In this document: positions 47,505-56,168 of the stretch, piece by piece
Position numbering within the stretch: position 1 is the first letter of the stretch
Layout of the letters: every line of letters starts with the position of its first letter
Assembly: GCF_030580855.1 (NCBI RefSeq)
Contig: NZ_JAUQOP010000004.1
Location: forward strand, 124,001-188,000
Source: Pseudomonas citrullilanati
GTDB lineage: Bacteria > Pseudomonadota > Gammaproteobacteria > Pseudomonadales > Pseudomonadaceae
Length of the DNA: 64,000 nt
Direction of reading: 5' to 3'
The notes under the pieces: generated by a model
Database searches by the model: none
Told to the model about the DNA's origin: nothing
The model's input: only the letters and a program-made list of their open reading frames with translations
Position numbers and translations under genes: made by a program

Positions 47505-48254
47505 ATGTATTCAACTCAAAGCTGCAACCCCTACGAAAAACTTTTTTATAGGCCTATTGATGCAGCCTTGCGCTGGTGCAACTTAATTAACTACGAAAGA
47601 GAGATACTCGAGGTAGCTCAGCACGGCCCAAGCAGGCTCAAAACCAGCTTCCCGCAATGGCCATGCCTGCATGCGAATACGGAAAAAATTTTAGATGCCA
47701 TTCAACACGGCGAGCTCGCGTATGGATGTTTCGGCGTGCCAGTAGCCATGGGCACTCCTGTTTTATACGACCACGTAACCGTCCGCCATACTGACCTAAA
47801 ACGTTGGATGTCGCGATATTATCCTGACCAACGACCAGCGTTTCTCTTTGAGAAGCGGCACAATCAAAAAGTAGGTATTAGCATTGCAACATACTTAGCA
47901 TTGCAAGGTGATCGGGACGCATTGAAAGTTCGAATAAAGAGTTTGGAAACAGCTCATCAACAATTGCTTAAGGACCTTGACGCCATTGGATTGGAAAGCA
48001 AGAGCATCCATGACTTGCTCAAGTCCAATCGTAAAGTCAGCGATCGCAGCGAATCCGTCTATCTCAATATTATCGGGGCGATGGTCAATCTGTTCCTCGG
48101 TCACTCCCCATCAGGGAAACCATTGTCAGCTTTTCAGTCCCAGGCGGCCATTGTTGACGCACTAACCGCTCACTATAAAAACGTACCGGGCATAACCAAG
48201 CGTACGCTAGACGAAAAATTCGCTGCCGGTAAACGCAACCTCATAAATCACTGA
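47505..48254 (+). CDS. ICE-associated hypothetical protein
   Basis: This 249-residue protein starts at ATG 47505 (MYSTQSCNPYEKLFYRPIDAALRWCNL); a GTG at 47493 is an alternative. I do not recognise a named domain. The N-terminal half looks globular and aromatic-rich (PQWPCLHANTEKILDAIQHGELAYG), and the region around residues 130-175 is a likely coiled coil (DALKVRIKSLETAHQQLLKDL). It stands directly before alpA-parA, where elements of the PFGI-1 class often carry a similar gene, so it is probably an ICE backbone gene with a role in early transcription or maintenance. Confidence 0.75.
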   Translation: MYSTQSCNPYEKLFYRPIDAALRWCNLINYEREILEVAQHGPSRLKTSFPQWPCLHANTEKILDAIQHGELAYGCFGVPVAMGTPVLYDHVTVRHTDLKRWMSRYYPDQRPAFLFEKRHNQKVGISIATYLALQGDRDALKVRIKSLETAHQQLLKDLDAIGLESKSIHDLLKSNRKVSDRSESVYLNIIGAMVNLFLGHSPSGKPLSAFQSQAAIVDALTAHYKNVPGITKRTLDEKFAAGKRNLINH

Positions 48255-48268
48255 GACGGATTGCATTG

Positions 48269-48301
48269 CAATCACTCCTGTTGCGGCGCAATGACTCCTG
48301 T
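48269..48301. promoter_or_regulatory. 13-bp direct repeats upstream of alpA
   Basis: CAATCACTCCTGT (48269-48281) and CAATGACTCCTGT (48289-48301) match at 12 of 13 positions and start 20 bp apart, two helical turns. They lie 66-98 bp above alpA and are a candidate activator site for the ICE early operon. Confidence 0.65.
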
Positions 48302-48366
48302 CTTTTTTTGCACTTCAATTCAGGTCACTTCCCACCAAGCGCCAATTGACGATAGGAGTGGCCACC

Positions 48367-48582
48367 ATGTCCACCATTGCGGAGCCTCAACCACAGTTCG
48401 AACGCCACATAATGCGACGCGATGAGGTGGAACGGAAAACCGGCTTCAAACGAGCGCATATTTACAACCTGATGAAGGAAGGCAAGTTCCCTCAGGCTAA
48501 GCGCATCGGTATGCGAGCGGTGGGTTGGGACTCGCTGGAAATTGAGAAATGGATAGCCGAGCGCTTGGCGCAGCAGGTCTGA
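48367..48582 (+). CDS. alpA: AlpA-family DNA-binding regulator
   Basis: This 71-residue protein begins at ATG 48367 with GGAG 9 nt upstream. It is a single winged HTH of the AlpA/phage excisionase type: MRRDEVERKTGFKRAHIYNLMKEGKFPQAKRIGMRAVGWDSLEIEKWI. In ICEclc-like elements alpA is the first gene of the alpA-parA-shi-parB group. It is separated from parA by only 4 bp. Its role could be excision control or activation of the element. Confidence 0.88.
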   Translation: MSTIAEPQPQFERHIMRRDEVERKTGFKRAHIYNLMKEGKFPQAKRIGMRAVGWDSLEIEKWIAERLAQQV

Positions 48583-48586
48583 TGCC

Positions 48587-49429
48587 ATGCGCGTGGTATC
48601 GGTGGTTTCCACGAAAGGTGGAGTAGGCAAAAGCACAGTCGCCGCCAATCTAGGAGGTCTTCTGGCCGACGCTGGGCAGCGCGTACTACTGCTGGATCTG
48701 GACAGCCAGCCCACCCTCTCCAGCTACTACGTGTTGAACCATGTGGCTCCGTCGGGCGCCTACGAACTACTCGCACTTAACCTGACAGATCCTGCCCAGA
48801 TCATTTCCTCAACCGCGATCACCGGACTCGACCTGATCCTCTCCAACGATGATCAAGGTCGACTGAGCACGTTGCTGTTGCATGCCCCTGACGGACGCCT
48901 CCGACTGCGTAACCTGCTCGATACTTTCCGCCCCCACTATGATCTGCTTCTGATCGATACCCAAGGTGCGCGGAGCGTTCTGCTGGAGATGGCCATATTG
49001 GCCTCCGATCTTGCTCTCTCACCTATCACTCCGGAAATGCTAGCCGCCCGCGAACTACGCCGTGGAACCTTGAAACTGCTCAACGAACTTGAGCCATTTC
49101 GCCACCTGGGCATCGCTCCACCACCCCTGAGGCTTTTGTTGAATCAAGTGGACGACATCAAATCGGACACTCGCATGATCATGCGCAGCCTGCGCGAAAC
49201 GTTCATCGGGACTTCAGCCATCCAGGTCCTGCAGACCGTAATTCCCGATCGCGTGGCCTACTTGAATGCAGCTTCCCTGGGTCTACCCGTTCATCGTGTC
49301 GAAGCTCGGCGTCCCATTGGCCGGCGTTCTGCCTCGGCCTTGGAAACCATACAAACCCTGGCCATCGAGTTGTTTCCTGAGTGGCGCCAAGCCATTTGCT
49401 CAGTAAGCGGCCCGCTGGTTCGATCATGA
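48587..49429 (+). CDS. parA: ParA/Soj-family partition ATPase
   Basis: This 280-residue ATPase carries the deviant Walker A motif KGGVGKST at about residues 10-17, the LLLDLDSQP A'-type motif and a Walker B LLIDTQGA. Soj homologues at this place in PAPI-1 and ICEclc stabilise the excised element or cooperate with the small Shi protein to control host cell division. A four-base overlap at its stop (ATGA) begins only a very short frame; the next real gene starts at 49498. Confidence 0.93.
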   Translation: MRVVSVVSTKGGVGKSTVAANLGGLLADAGQRVLLLDLDSQPTLSSYYVLNHVAPSGAYELLALNLTDPAQIISSTAITGLDLILSNDDQGRLSTLLLHAPDGRLRLRNLLDTFRPHYDLLLIDTQGARSVLLEMAILASDLALSPITPEMLAARELRRGTLKLLNELEPFRHLGIAPPPLRLLLNQVDDIKSDTRMIMRSLRETFIGTSAIQVLQTVIPDRVAYLNAASLGLPVHRVEARRPIGRRSASALETIQTLAIELFPEWRQAICSVSGPLVRS

Positions 49430-49497
49430 CACTTCTCGCGTCGTCATCGTTGTTGCATCAGCCTTTGATGAGCAAGCGCTAGCCAAGGAGTTCTGTA

Positions 49498-49707
49498 ATG
49501 CTGAATCACTGCCATATCATCGTTCCACCGCCCGAACTATCCGAGCCACCTCCTAGCGATGAGTACTGCACCGTGGTCTTTCGCCTCCAAGGAGGCCGCT
49601 CGGCTGTGGGGTGGTTCCTCGCAGAACTCTCCCAACATTTCGAAGGATCGGGTACGGCCGAGGTCGTTGAGTTTGAGATAGGTGACCACTTGCGCGGCCG
49701 GCGTTAG
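49498..49707 (+). CDS. Small ICE protein between parA and parB (Shi-like position)
   Basis: This 69-residue protein has a strong AGGAG site 8 nt before ATG 49498. It begins MLNHCHIIVPPPELSEPPPSDEY and then has a compact region rich in hydrophobic residues (CTVVFRLQGGRSAVGWFLAELS). No domain is recognised. In ICEclc a small gene, shi, lies between parA and parB and together with parA arrests division of transfer-competent cells. The matching position and size make it a possible counterpart; sequence homology cannot be shown here. Confidence 0.75.
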   Translation: MLNHCHIIVPPPELSEPPPSDEYCTVVFRLQGGRSAVGWFLAELSQHFEGSGTAEVVEFEIGDHLRGRR

Positions 49708-49721
49708 CTGAGGTTTTTCCA

Positions 49722-51305
49722 ATGAAAAAACCCAGTCAGAAGGAGATCACCGACAAGCTGCAGCAAGACCACTTCCCACAAGGGCCGAACCAGAAGCAAC
49801 CATCCGATCCGATCACCGACACACCCATGCTGGTAACGTTAGAACAGCTACGCCCTTACGACTTGAACCCACGATTCATTCGTAATCCGCTGTACGACGA
49901 TATCAAAGCCTCAATCCGCGAGCGAGGGTTGGATCAGCCACCGCCGATCACCCGCCGCCCGGGTGAGCCAACCTTCATCATCCGCAACGGCGGCAACACC
50001 CGCTTGGCGATTCTCGGAGAGCTATGGCAAGAGACTCACGACGAACGCTTCTTTCGTATCCACTGCCTGTTTCGACCCTGGACCAATGAAGCCACTGCCC
50101 TGCTCGGTCATCTGGCGGAAAGCGATTTGCATGGCCAACTCACCTTCATCGAACGTGCCCTCGCCGTTGCAAAACTCAAGACCATGTTTGAACAGGATGG
50201 GGGGGCACTATCGCAGCGTGAATTGGCAAAACGCCTCGCTTCCGGGGGCTATCCAATTTCACAATCGCATATCAGCCGGATGCTCGACACCCTGGAATAT
50301 TTACTGCCAGCTATTCCACAAACACTGTATGCAGGATTGGGTAAGTCGCAAATCGAACGCCTGATCGGTCTTCGTAGCCAGGCAGAAAAAACCTGGAATC
50401 GCTATCCGGCCAATAATTTTGAGTTCACCGAGCTCTGGTTGGACACCCTAGCTTCTTTTGATGCCGAGCCCGAATCCTTCGACCTTGAGCGGATCCAGGA
50501 TGAACTGCTCGAGCGAATGAGCCAACCGCTCGGGCAGTCCTATCGCATGCTGGCCTTGGAGCTGAGCGATAACCAACGCCCTCCGCAGATACCAAGCGTT
50601 GCCATGACCATACCAGTAACGCAAACGCTTCCGCCAAGTGAAGAAGAGGCAACAGCCCCCCCTTTTCGCTCTGAGCTCGAACCCTCTGACCATAAGCACC
50701 AATCGAAGACCGATCCTACGGAAAAGCTTCCCACACTGCCTCAGGCCAAGCTCACACCAGAGCTTAGCCCTCCATCGCGCGTTCAACAGATTCGCAACCA
50801 AATCGATCACGAGACGTTCGCCGAACCAGTGGGAGAAGTCGAACCCGGCACAAGTGACGATATCTGGAACATCCCCCCTGCGCTGGATACCCCCGAACAA
50901 CTGCGTTCAGCCATCGCTGCGCTAGCGAAGGAGATGGCAGCCTATGCCGGGCGACCCGAAATTATCATCAATCAGAAGGACGGATTGGGTTTCATCCTCG
51001 ACATGGAACAGGTTGATCTGACGACACCTCGTGCGACCGGTATCCACCTGCTGCTCCTAGCCCTGTTGCGTGCTCAAGACGAGGTGGACTGGGAGGATCG
51101 AAAACTATTGCCCTCAGCTCTGTTTGGGCAGTTGTTGCTGGGTGTCTATCAGTTACCCCTGGCAGATCAACCAACCATGGACGTGGGGTTGGAACGCCTG
51201 CCGGATCATTTGCTGATCAAGCTGTATCGCCTGATTCGCCTGGCCCGACGCCTGATCGATTTAACATTGACGCCTGAAGACGACTCACCGGAGGAACTGC
51301 CATGA
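49722..51305 (+). CDS. parB: ICE ParB-family protein (PFGI-1 class, TIGR03764 type)
   Basis: This 527-residue protein has the ParB/Srx-like N-terminal domain: LVTLEQLRPYDLNPRF (about 37-52), then PPPITRRPGEPTFIIRNGGNTRLAIL, followed by a KorB-like HTH region (ALSQRELAKRLASGGYPISQSHISRMLDTL, about 165-195). A Pro- and acid-rich linker leads to an ICE-specific C-terminal domain. Its stop overlaps the next ATG (ATGA at 51302-51305). It should act in partition or regulation of the element with ParA. Confidence 0.92.
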   Translation: MKKPSQKEITDKLQQDHFPQGPNQKQPSDPITDTPMLVTLEQLRPYDLNPRFIRNPLYDDIKASIRERGLDQPPPITRRPGEPTFIIRNGGNTRLAILGELWQETHDERFFRIHCLFRPWTNEATALLGHLAESDLHGQLTFIERALAVAKLKTMFEQDGGALSQRELAKRLASGGYPISQSHISRMLDTLEYLLPAIPQTLYAGLGKSQIERLIGLRSQAEKTWNRYPANNFEFTELWLDTLASFDAEPESFDLERIQDELLERMSQPLGQSYRMLALELSDNQRPPQIPSVAMTIPVTQTLPPSEEEATAPPFRSELEPSDHKHQSKTDPTEKLPTLPQAKLTPELSPPSRVQQIRNQIDHETFAEPVGEVEPGTSDDIWNIPPALDTPEQLRSAIAALAKEMAAYAGRPEIIINQKDGLGFILDMEQVDLTTPRATGIHLLLLALLRAQDEVDWEDRKLLPSALFGQLLLGVYQLPLADQPTMDVGLERLPDHLLIKLYRLIRLARRLIDLTLTPEDDSPEELP

Positions 51306-51850
51306 GCTTGTCTTTCAACGTACTCAACCAAGCCATGTTGACTCAGGTACTGCATGAGCTGCGGTTGGGTAATCTGCAGCGCTGCAAAGCGTTAGGGCTG
51401 GGTGAGGATGACATCTACTTGTTGCAGTCCCTGCCGCCGACCACTCTGGCACGCTTGGCACACGCGAGCGTACCTTGGGTCGAGGTCAAGATCGACTCGC
51501 CGGTGCTACACAGGCTAATCGAGCAGGCTGATCGCGATGAGCAGAATGAGCGCTTGATCAATCGAGCTCTGAAGCTCGGCGCCAGCAGCACTATCATGTA
51601 CCAGACCTTCGGTCTGGCTCACTCGGAAACCGCGATGCGTCGACGTCTGCTCAAAATAGAAACGCGCAAGGGACGACCGCAGAATTTGAGCGAAGCGCAA
51701 GAACACGCACTGTGGCAACGCTGGTGTCAGCTACGGGCCCAAGACCCTACCGAAGATCAGCTCGACGCCATGATGATGTTGGCTGAGGAACAACAGATCA
51801 GCTTGACCATCGTCTGGCAGCAGATCGAGCACTACAGCAGAAAAACATGA
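51302..51850 (+). CDS. DUF2857 family ICE protein
   Basis: This 182-residue protein matches the small DUF2857 proteins found in PFGI-1/PAPI-1 type elements between parB and the STY4528-type gene. It starts with MSLSFNVLNQAMLTQVLHELRLG and has a helical, charged C-terminal half with a possible HTH (MYQTFGLAHSETAMRRRLLKIE). Both ends overlap neighbours by 4 bp (ATGA), so parB, this gene and the next are translationally coupled. Related proteins in ICEclc include FlhC-like activators, so a transcription role is conceivable. Confidence 0.8.
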   Translation: MSLSFNVLNQAMLTQVLHELRLGNLQRCKALGLGEDDIYLLQSLPPTTLARLAHASVPWVEVKIDSPVLHRLIEQADRDEQNERLINRALKLGASSTIMYQTFGLAHSETAMRRRLLKIETRKGRPQNLSEAQEHALWQRWCQLRAQDPTEDQLDAMMMLAEEQQISLTIVWQQIEHYSRKT

Positions 51851-53031
51851 ACATCGTCCCGCTCAGCCGCTGGCAGCGTGTCCTGCAGCAATGTGCCCAG
51901 CAATTGAGTGAACGCTGGCCTACTCGCCCTTCAATCGAGAAACCCTCCAACCAAGCTCTGCAGGCTGGATTTTTGTTCAGTGGCCAATCACACGAAGTCG
52001 TACCGCGTCGTTTGCTGCTGGATAATCGTTTGACGCCTTTGGAGCGCAATGCCTGGCAGGTCTTTCGACTCATGCTGCAAGACCAAGGCTTGGTGACACC
52101 GCGCTATGAGGATCTGCAACCGTATCTTTCGAGTATCCCCTATGGGACCTCAGCCTCGCGTGAAACCATCGCTCGCGTATTGACGATGCTCAGGCTCACT
52201 CGTTGGCTCAGCTTGGTGAGTCGCGGGCGTGATCAGGTTAGTGGACGTCTGCAAGGCTCCTTGTATGTTCTGCACGATGAACCATTAACTCCCGCCGAAG
52301 CCATGGAACTGGACCAGGATTATCTGGAGCTGGTTGGACATTGCCTCAATCATGCCACCAAGGCTGTACGTATCGTCGCTCAGCACCTTCTGGATGAAAT
52401 CGGACTGGATACCAGTATCGACCTGAGCCATCTTCCCACCCGCCTCGACACTTGGGGTGATCGGTGGGTAGATCAGAACCCTAACTTGAAAACAGAAGGT
52501 TCGCTGGACGATTCCGAACAAGGCGGCGACCACTCCGTTCGGAGTCGTGCTGCACTTCGTTCGAATTCCGAACCAGGTGTAGAAACCAGTGTTTCCGGCG
52601 ACGTTCGGAATCTGAACGCCGCTTGTACAGTATTAAAAGAAAGTATTTGTACAGTACCGCACGCGAACCCAGCGGCGGATAACATGTTCTGGCCCACCAC
52701 GCTGCACCTGAGCCCGAACGAACGGCAGGCCGTCATCGTGGCGCTGAATAAGCTCAAGCCGACAGAGAGGCAGGCGGTGCTCAACGAAGCTGGAGCACGT
52801 TGTGCCGCCGGCGGCATCCGCAAACCTGCGGCCTATCTGATGGGCCTGATCCAGCGCGCGCTGAAAGGCGACTTTCATCCGTGGGCGGGTCAGGCAGAAC
52901 CGACGCCGGTTACAGTCTCGCAATCAACACCAGCGCGGACCACCCGAAAGAAAGGTGAGCCCGCCTCCGCCCTCGCTCAAGCGTGCTTGAATGAACTGCG
53001 CCAATTGCGTGGGAAACATCCTGGACGTTAG
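51847..53031 (+). CDS. STY4528-type pathogenicity-island replication protein
   Basis: This 394-residue protein is of the STY4528 family found in SPI-7, PAPI-1 and PFGI-1. A conserved N-terminal segment (RRLLLDNRLTPLERNAWQVFRLMLQ) is followed by a winged-HTH-like region (YLSSIPYGTSASRETIARVLTMLRLTRWLSL, about 97-127). The C-terminal part (PNERQAVIVALNKLKP and AAGGIRKPAAYLMGLIQRALKG) resembles initiator helper domains of STY4528 proteins. It ends with TAG at 53029-53031, and a perfect hairpin follows at once. Confidence 0.87.
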   Translation: MNIVPLSRWQRVLQQCAQQLSERWPTRPSIEKPSNQALQAGFLFSGQSHEVVPRRLLLDNRLTPLERNAWQVFRLMLQDQGLVTPRYEDLQPYLSSIPYGTSASRETIARVLTMLRLTRWLSLVSRGRDQVSGRLQGSLYVLHDEPLTPAEAMELDQDYLELVGHCLNHATKAVRIVAQHLLDEIGLDTSIDLSHLPTRLDTWGDRWVDQNPNLKTEGSLDDSEQGGDHSVRSRAALRSNSEPGVETSVSGDVRNLNAACTVLKESICTVPHANPAADNMFWPTTLHLSPNERQAVIVALNKLKPTERQAVLNEAGARCAAGGIRKPAAYLMGLIQRALKGDFHPWAGQAEPTPVTVSQSTPARTTRKKGEPASALAQACLNELRQLRGKHPGR

Positions 53032-53060
53032 TGGATTTGATGCCAGTGGCATCAAATCCA
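53032..53060. repeat. Perfect 13-bp inverted repeat (hairpin)
   Basis: TGGATTTGATGCC (53032-53044) and GGCATCAAATCCA (53048-53060) pair perfectly over a 3-nt loop, beginning one base after the preceding stop codon. No T-run follows. It could end or pause transcription, or be a DNA structure recognised during ICE replication. Confidence 0.9.
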
Positions 53061-53212
53061 GGGAGTTCCAACAGACGACCTCTGTGGTGCCGTCAGTATC
53101 TGATGAGTCCCCCCCCCAGAAGCTCAAACCGAACAGACCGCATTCAGGTTTTCTGCTGCCCCCATAGCTGATCTATCCCAAGGTGCTCGCAAGCCTATGC
53201 GAGGACAACACC

Positions 53213-53968
53213 GTGGCCGATCACTACCAACTCAACCTGGGTTCATTGCGTAGCAGCATCACCTTGACCCTGCATACCCACCACGCCGCCCGCATCTGGC
53301 AAGGTCGGAACGCACGCGAAGGCGTCCATTCGATCATGGGCATGGCCGGCTACATCAGTGTCACGAACCTGATCAAACAAACCGCGGCTCAGGACGATCC
53401 CTATGCTGACTGGGCCATCGTGCAACTCGAAGAGAAGCTGATGCAGGCCAAAGCAGGGATGCTGGAACTGACCCAACAGTTGGACCGGATCAGGCAGGAC
53501 CTGCCAACACAGATCGACATGGGTGACAACCTCAACATCCACCCCGTCACCTTGCCGTTGTACATCGGCAGCCAACTCGGCTTTCTGGCCGTCTACCTAC
53601 TGACCGACTACGACACTCTGGTGCGTCACACCCTGTTAGCTCATCACACAGCTTTGATTGGTCGCAGGGACATGGAAGCCTGGATCGACGATGGCGCACA
53701 TCTGCTGCGCAGCCTGTTCGGCCAGGCACAGCGTTATCGCCATGCTGGCGTCACACGCGATGATATGGCAGCGAACAACGCCCGTGCCCTGGCGGCTATC
53801 GAAAAATTCGGTTTGCCCCCCATGGATATCCTTGAGGGTCATCACCGCTCCCAGTTTGCGCCGCCCATCATTCGTCGCGACACCGAGGCTGTGAGTGACT
53901 CCACTGCGTTGACAGAGGTAGCGGATGAGCCAACTGCGACGCTGGATCAGCCGGAGGACGAAGCATGA
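53213..53968 (+). CDS. PFL_4669/TIGR03761-family ICE protein
   Basis: GTG 53213 (VADHYQLNLGSLRSS) has GAGG 8 nt upstream and is preferred over GTG 53183. The 251-residue protein is of the PFL_4669 family present in all PFGI-1 class elements. Conserved stretches are ITLTLHTHHAARIWQGR, GMAGYISVTNLIKQTA and TLPLYIGSQLGFLAVYLLTDYD. It heads a three-gene operon with DUF3158 and ssb. In ICEclc an operon ending in ssb is driven by the bistable P-inr promoter; this gene could be in the place of inrR, which is an inference from order only. Confidence 0.88.
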   Translation: MADHYQLNLGSLRSSITLTLHTHHAARIWQGRNAREGVHSIMGMAGYISVTNLIKQTAAQDDPYADWAIVQLEEKLMQAKAGMLELTQQLDRIRQDLPTQIDMGDNLNIHPVTLPLYIGSQLGFLAVYLLTDYDTLVRHTLLAHHTALIGRRDMEAWIDDGAHLLRSLFGQAQRYRHAGVTRDDMAANNARALAAIEKFGLPPMDILEGHHRSQFAPPIIRRDTEAVSDSTALTEVADEPTATLDQPEDEA

Positions 53969-54483
53969 ATCCTCTAAGCCAGACTCAGTCAACACTCGTT
54001 GAAACGTTGACATCGGATGCCTATCGACAACTCGAACACGCAGCCTCCCTAAAAGGCCTTTTAAAACCTTTTAAGGGTAAGGGAGAACTGGAACACCTGG
54101 CGCAAGTGGCGAGGGAAATCGAGGCGCAGCTATGCCATCTGATGGAAGCTGTTATGCAGCAAGCAGCACAGCCGCCCTACTCGCTGTTGGATATTCGAAT
54201 GGTGCTGCAGAACACCAGCGCTGGCAGCACCTTCTTGCGTTGGCGCACCCGTGACTTCGCACGTATGGGAGTAGCGGTCTTGGAACGCCAGGTCTGCAAC
54301 AGAGCCCTGCCGCCAGCCGTGCGCGAAGGATTGCATCGCTTCGAGTGCGATCGCATTGCACTGAACCTACAGATGAGTGTGGTGCATTCGCTCTACCGCC
54401 AGGCCACGACCTGCGCGATCAAGATAAGCAGTGCCGATCGGCTACTGCGCCAGTTCACAACCGCAGTGGAGGTATCACAATGA
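53965..54483 (+). CDS. DUF3158 family ICE protein
   Basis: This 172-residue protein overlaps the previous gene and ssb by 4 bp each (ATGA). It fits the DUF3158 family of ICE proteins: a KGLLKPFKGKGELEHLAQVAREIEAQLC helix in the first third and SAGSTFLRWRTRDFARMGVAVLE in the middle. The function is not known; strict coupling to ssb suggests a role in single-strand handling. Confidence 0.85.
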   Translation: MNPLSQTQSTLVETLTSDAYRQLEHAASLKGLLKPFKGKGELEHLAQVAREIEAQLCHLMEAVMQQAAQPPYSLLDIRMVLQNTSAGSTFLRWRTRDFARMGVAVLERQVCNRALPPAVREGLHRFECDRIALNLQMSVVHSLYRQATTCAIKISSADRLLRQFTTAVEVSQ

Positions 54484-54950
54484 GTACTTTTTTCGTCGGC
54501 GAAGGCAATATTGGCAGTGCGCCAGAGTTCCAGGAGTTTCCATCGGGCAATGACGAGCCACGGCGTTTGCTGCGGCTGAATGTGTACTTCGATAATCCCG
54601 TTCCGCGCGAGGGCAGCTATGAAGATCGAGGCGGATACTGGGCGCCGGCTGAGCTTTGGCACCGTGAGGCTGAACACTGGAGCACGTTGTACCAGAAAGG
54701 CATGCGTGTACTGGTCGAAGGCCGCACGGTGCGCGATGAGTGGGAGGACAGTGAAGACAATGCGCGGGTGACCTTCAAGATCGAGGCCCGTCGAGTCGGC
54801 ATTCTGCCTCACCGGGTGCAAAGCGTTGTCATGCGGGAGCGATCCAGTGAGCAGGCAGCGTCTGCGTCACGTGCTGGGCAAAATACAGAGCAGGCTAATT
54901 CTACTGCGTCGAAACCCAGAAAACGCAAAGCGCCACCGCCGTCGGACTGA
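54480..54950 (+). CDS. ssb: ICE single-stranded DNA-binding protein
   Basis: ATG 54480 (MSTFFVGEGNIGSAPEF) gives 156 residues; it overlaps the DUF3158 stop. The OB-fold is recognisable in LLRLNVYFDNPVP, GGYWAPAELWHREAEHWSTLYQKGMRVLVEGRTV and ARVTFKIEARRVGILPHR. The C-terminal tail is basic and Ser/Pro-rich and ends in Asp, unlike the acidic tail of chromosomal SSB. It protects transferred single-stranded DNA. Normally topB follows at once, but here a 6.5-kb cassette intervenes. Confidence 0.92.
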   Translation: MSTFFVGEGNIGSAPEFQEFPSGNDEPRRLLRLNVYFDNPVPREGSYEDRGGYWAPAELWHREAEHWSTLYQKGMRVLVEGRTVRDEWEDSEDNARVTFKIEARRVGILPHRVQSVVMRERSSEQAASASRAGQNTEQANSTASKPRKRKAPPPSD

Positions 54951-55203
54951 TGTAGGTCAGGCATAAAAATTGCGCCTTTGCGGGAAGTTGCTGGCTTGAT
55001 GCTGCTCGCCGCTCGTGGCGCTTCACGCTGCTGCGAAATTGCAGTTCACTTGACCAATTGTTTGCATTCGTTCTGACCTCCGATTGCATCGGTTGACCAG
55101 CAAGCGTTGTAGCCATGATCGGCAGAGAACGGCCAGAAGGGGACGGTGGCTCCGATAGATGAATCTGTCCCCATTGCCGCTTTATTGCATTCGGCTACCT
55201 GAC

Positions 55204-56118
55204 CTATTCCTCTATCTCGGCAGCAGCTTCCTCTGTTTGTGCTTCCTCCTGCTCATCCGGTCGCGGCGGCTGAGTATCGGGCGACTCAGGCAGGATAGCC
55301 AATCGTGCGGCTATAAACGCTGCGATTTCGGCTAGCCCGTTTGCTGATTGAGTAATCTTTCTGTCGGCATCAATAGTCGCATTGTGCTCCCCCAGTTTTG
55401 CTTCGACTTTGTCGATACGGGTAAGCCAACACCAATAGACGGGGCGGTGCTGAACGTGCAACGGGCCTGCGTGAAAGTTTGTGACCTTGAGCTTTACGTC
55501 AAGGCCCGGAAGATCGCCGATCAACCTCTTGACAGCAGCAGGCTCCGTTTCCAAGTTGGAGACATGGATCTCCTGCTCTCCGACAGTTACCAGAGACTTA
55601 CACCAAGGACGCCCACGAAAGGTCAGGTAGAACTTGGGGTCAGCGTCATAAACATGCAGAAAGTATCGACTGCTTTGAGTCTTGTTTGCCGTCTCGGGGA
55701 TGAGCAGTGACAAACGAAGCAAGTCAGCCAATATTGCGCCAGTAGCCGGGGATTTGTTCCCTGCATGCCGGCTACCATCTTCGCCAGCTTGACCGCGAAG
55801 GAACTTGCATTCGAGCCATAGATGATGTCGCCAGCCGTATTGGCTTAGCCGCTTGTTGGCAACAAATAGACGATTGACGTCAGCGAACAGGTCTGCACGA
55901 AGATATCGTGGGGCTCCTCCCTGCTGATATAGGCCGTCGAGACGGTAAAGCCGCTCGCTTTGCAGGCAACCTATGGGGTTCGGGACATTGCGCCCGTTCA
56001 GCACCTGGAGGAGTGACAGGGTCAGAGCAGAAACAAGCCCAGATTCATAGCTTTGTGATTGGTAGCCCGTTCCGTGGAGGACTTCTGGCAGTGAGAAGAA
56101 GGCCTGTTCAATAAGCAC
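55204..56118 (-). CDS. Unrecognised protein with a PD-(D/E)xK-like nuclease signature (defence cassette)
   Basis: GTG 56118 gives 304 residues; GAGG lies about 10 nt upstream. I do not recognise the family. A helix with SYESGLVSALTLSLL (Glu26) is followed by YLRADLFADVNRL (Asp76/Asp80) and HHLWLECKFLRG, where Glu103 and Lys105 form an ExK motif. This layout is typical of PD-(D/E)xK nucleases. The C-terminal tail is Pro-rich and then strongly acidic (residues about 275-304). It follows the gene at 56169-57182 after 50 bp on the same strand, forming one arm of the divergent cassette. Confidence 0.75.
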   Translation of the reverse strand: MLIEQAFFSLPEVLHGTGYQSQSYESGLVSALTLSLLQVLNGRNVPNPIGCLQSERLYRLDGLYQQGGAPRYLRADLFADVNRLFVANKRLSQYGWRHHLWLECKFLRGQAGEDGSRHAGNKSPATGAILADLLRLSLLIPETANKTQSSRYFLHVYDADPKFYLTFRGRPWCKSLVTVGEQEIHVSNLETEPAAVKRLIGDLPGLDVKLKVTNFHAGPLHVQHRPVYWCWLTRIDKVEAKLGEHNATIDADRKITQSANGLAEIAAFIAARLAILPESPDTQPPRPDEQEEAQTEEAAAEIEE

Positions 56119-56168
56119 TTGCTGAATCCCTCATGTGATTGAAGCCAGTCGATATTACTCGGAACAGA

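Noticed and set aside
49426..49482. 18-codon frame overlapping the parA stop (ATGA)
   Set aside because: It is too short, low in complexity and has no ribosome-binding site of its own; probably chance overlap.
53183..53212. Upstream GTG start for the PFL_4669-family gene
   Set aside because: The downstream GTG at 53213 has a well-placed GAGG and the conserved N-terminus begins there.
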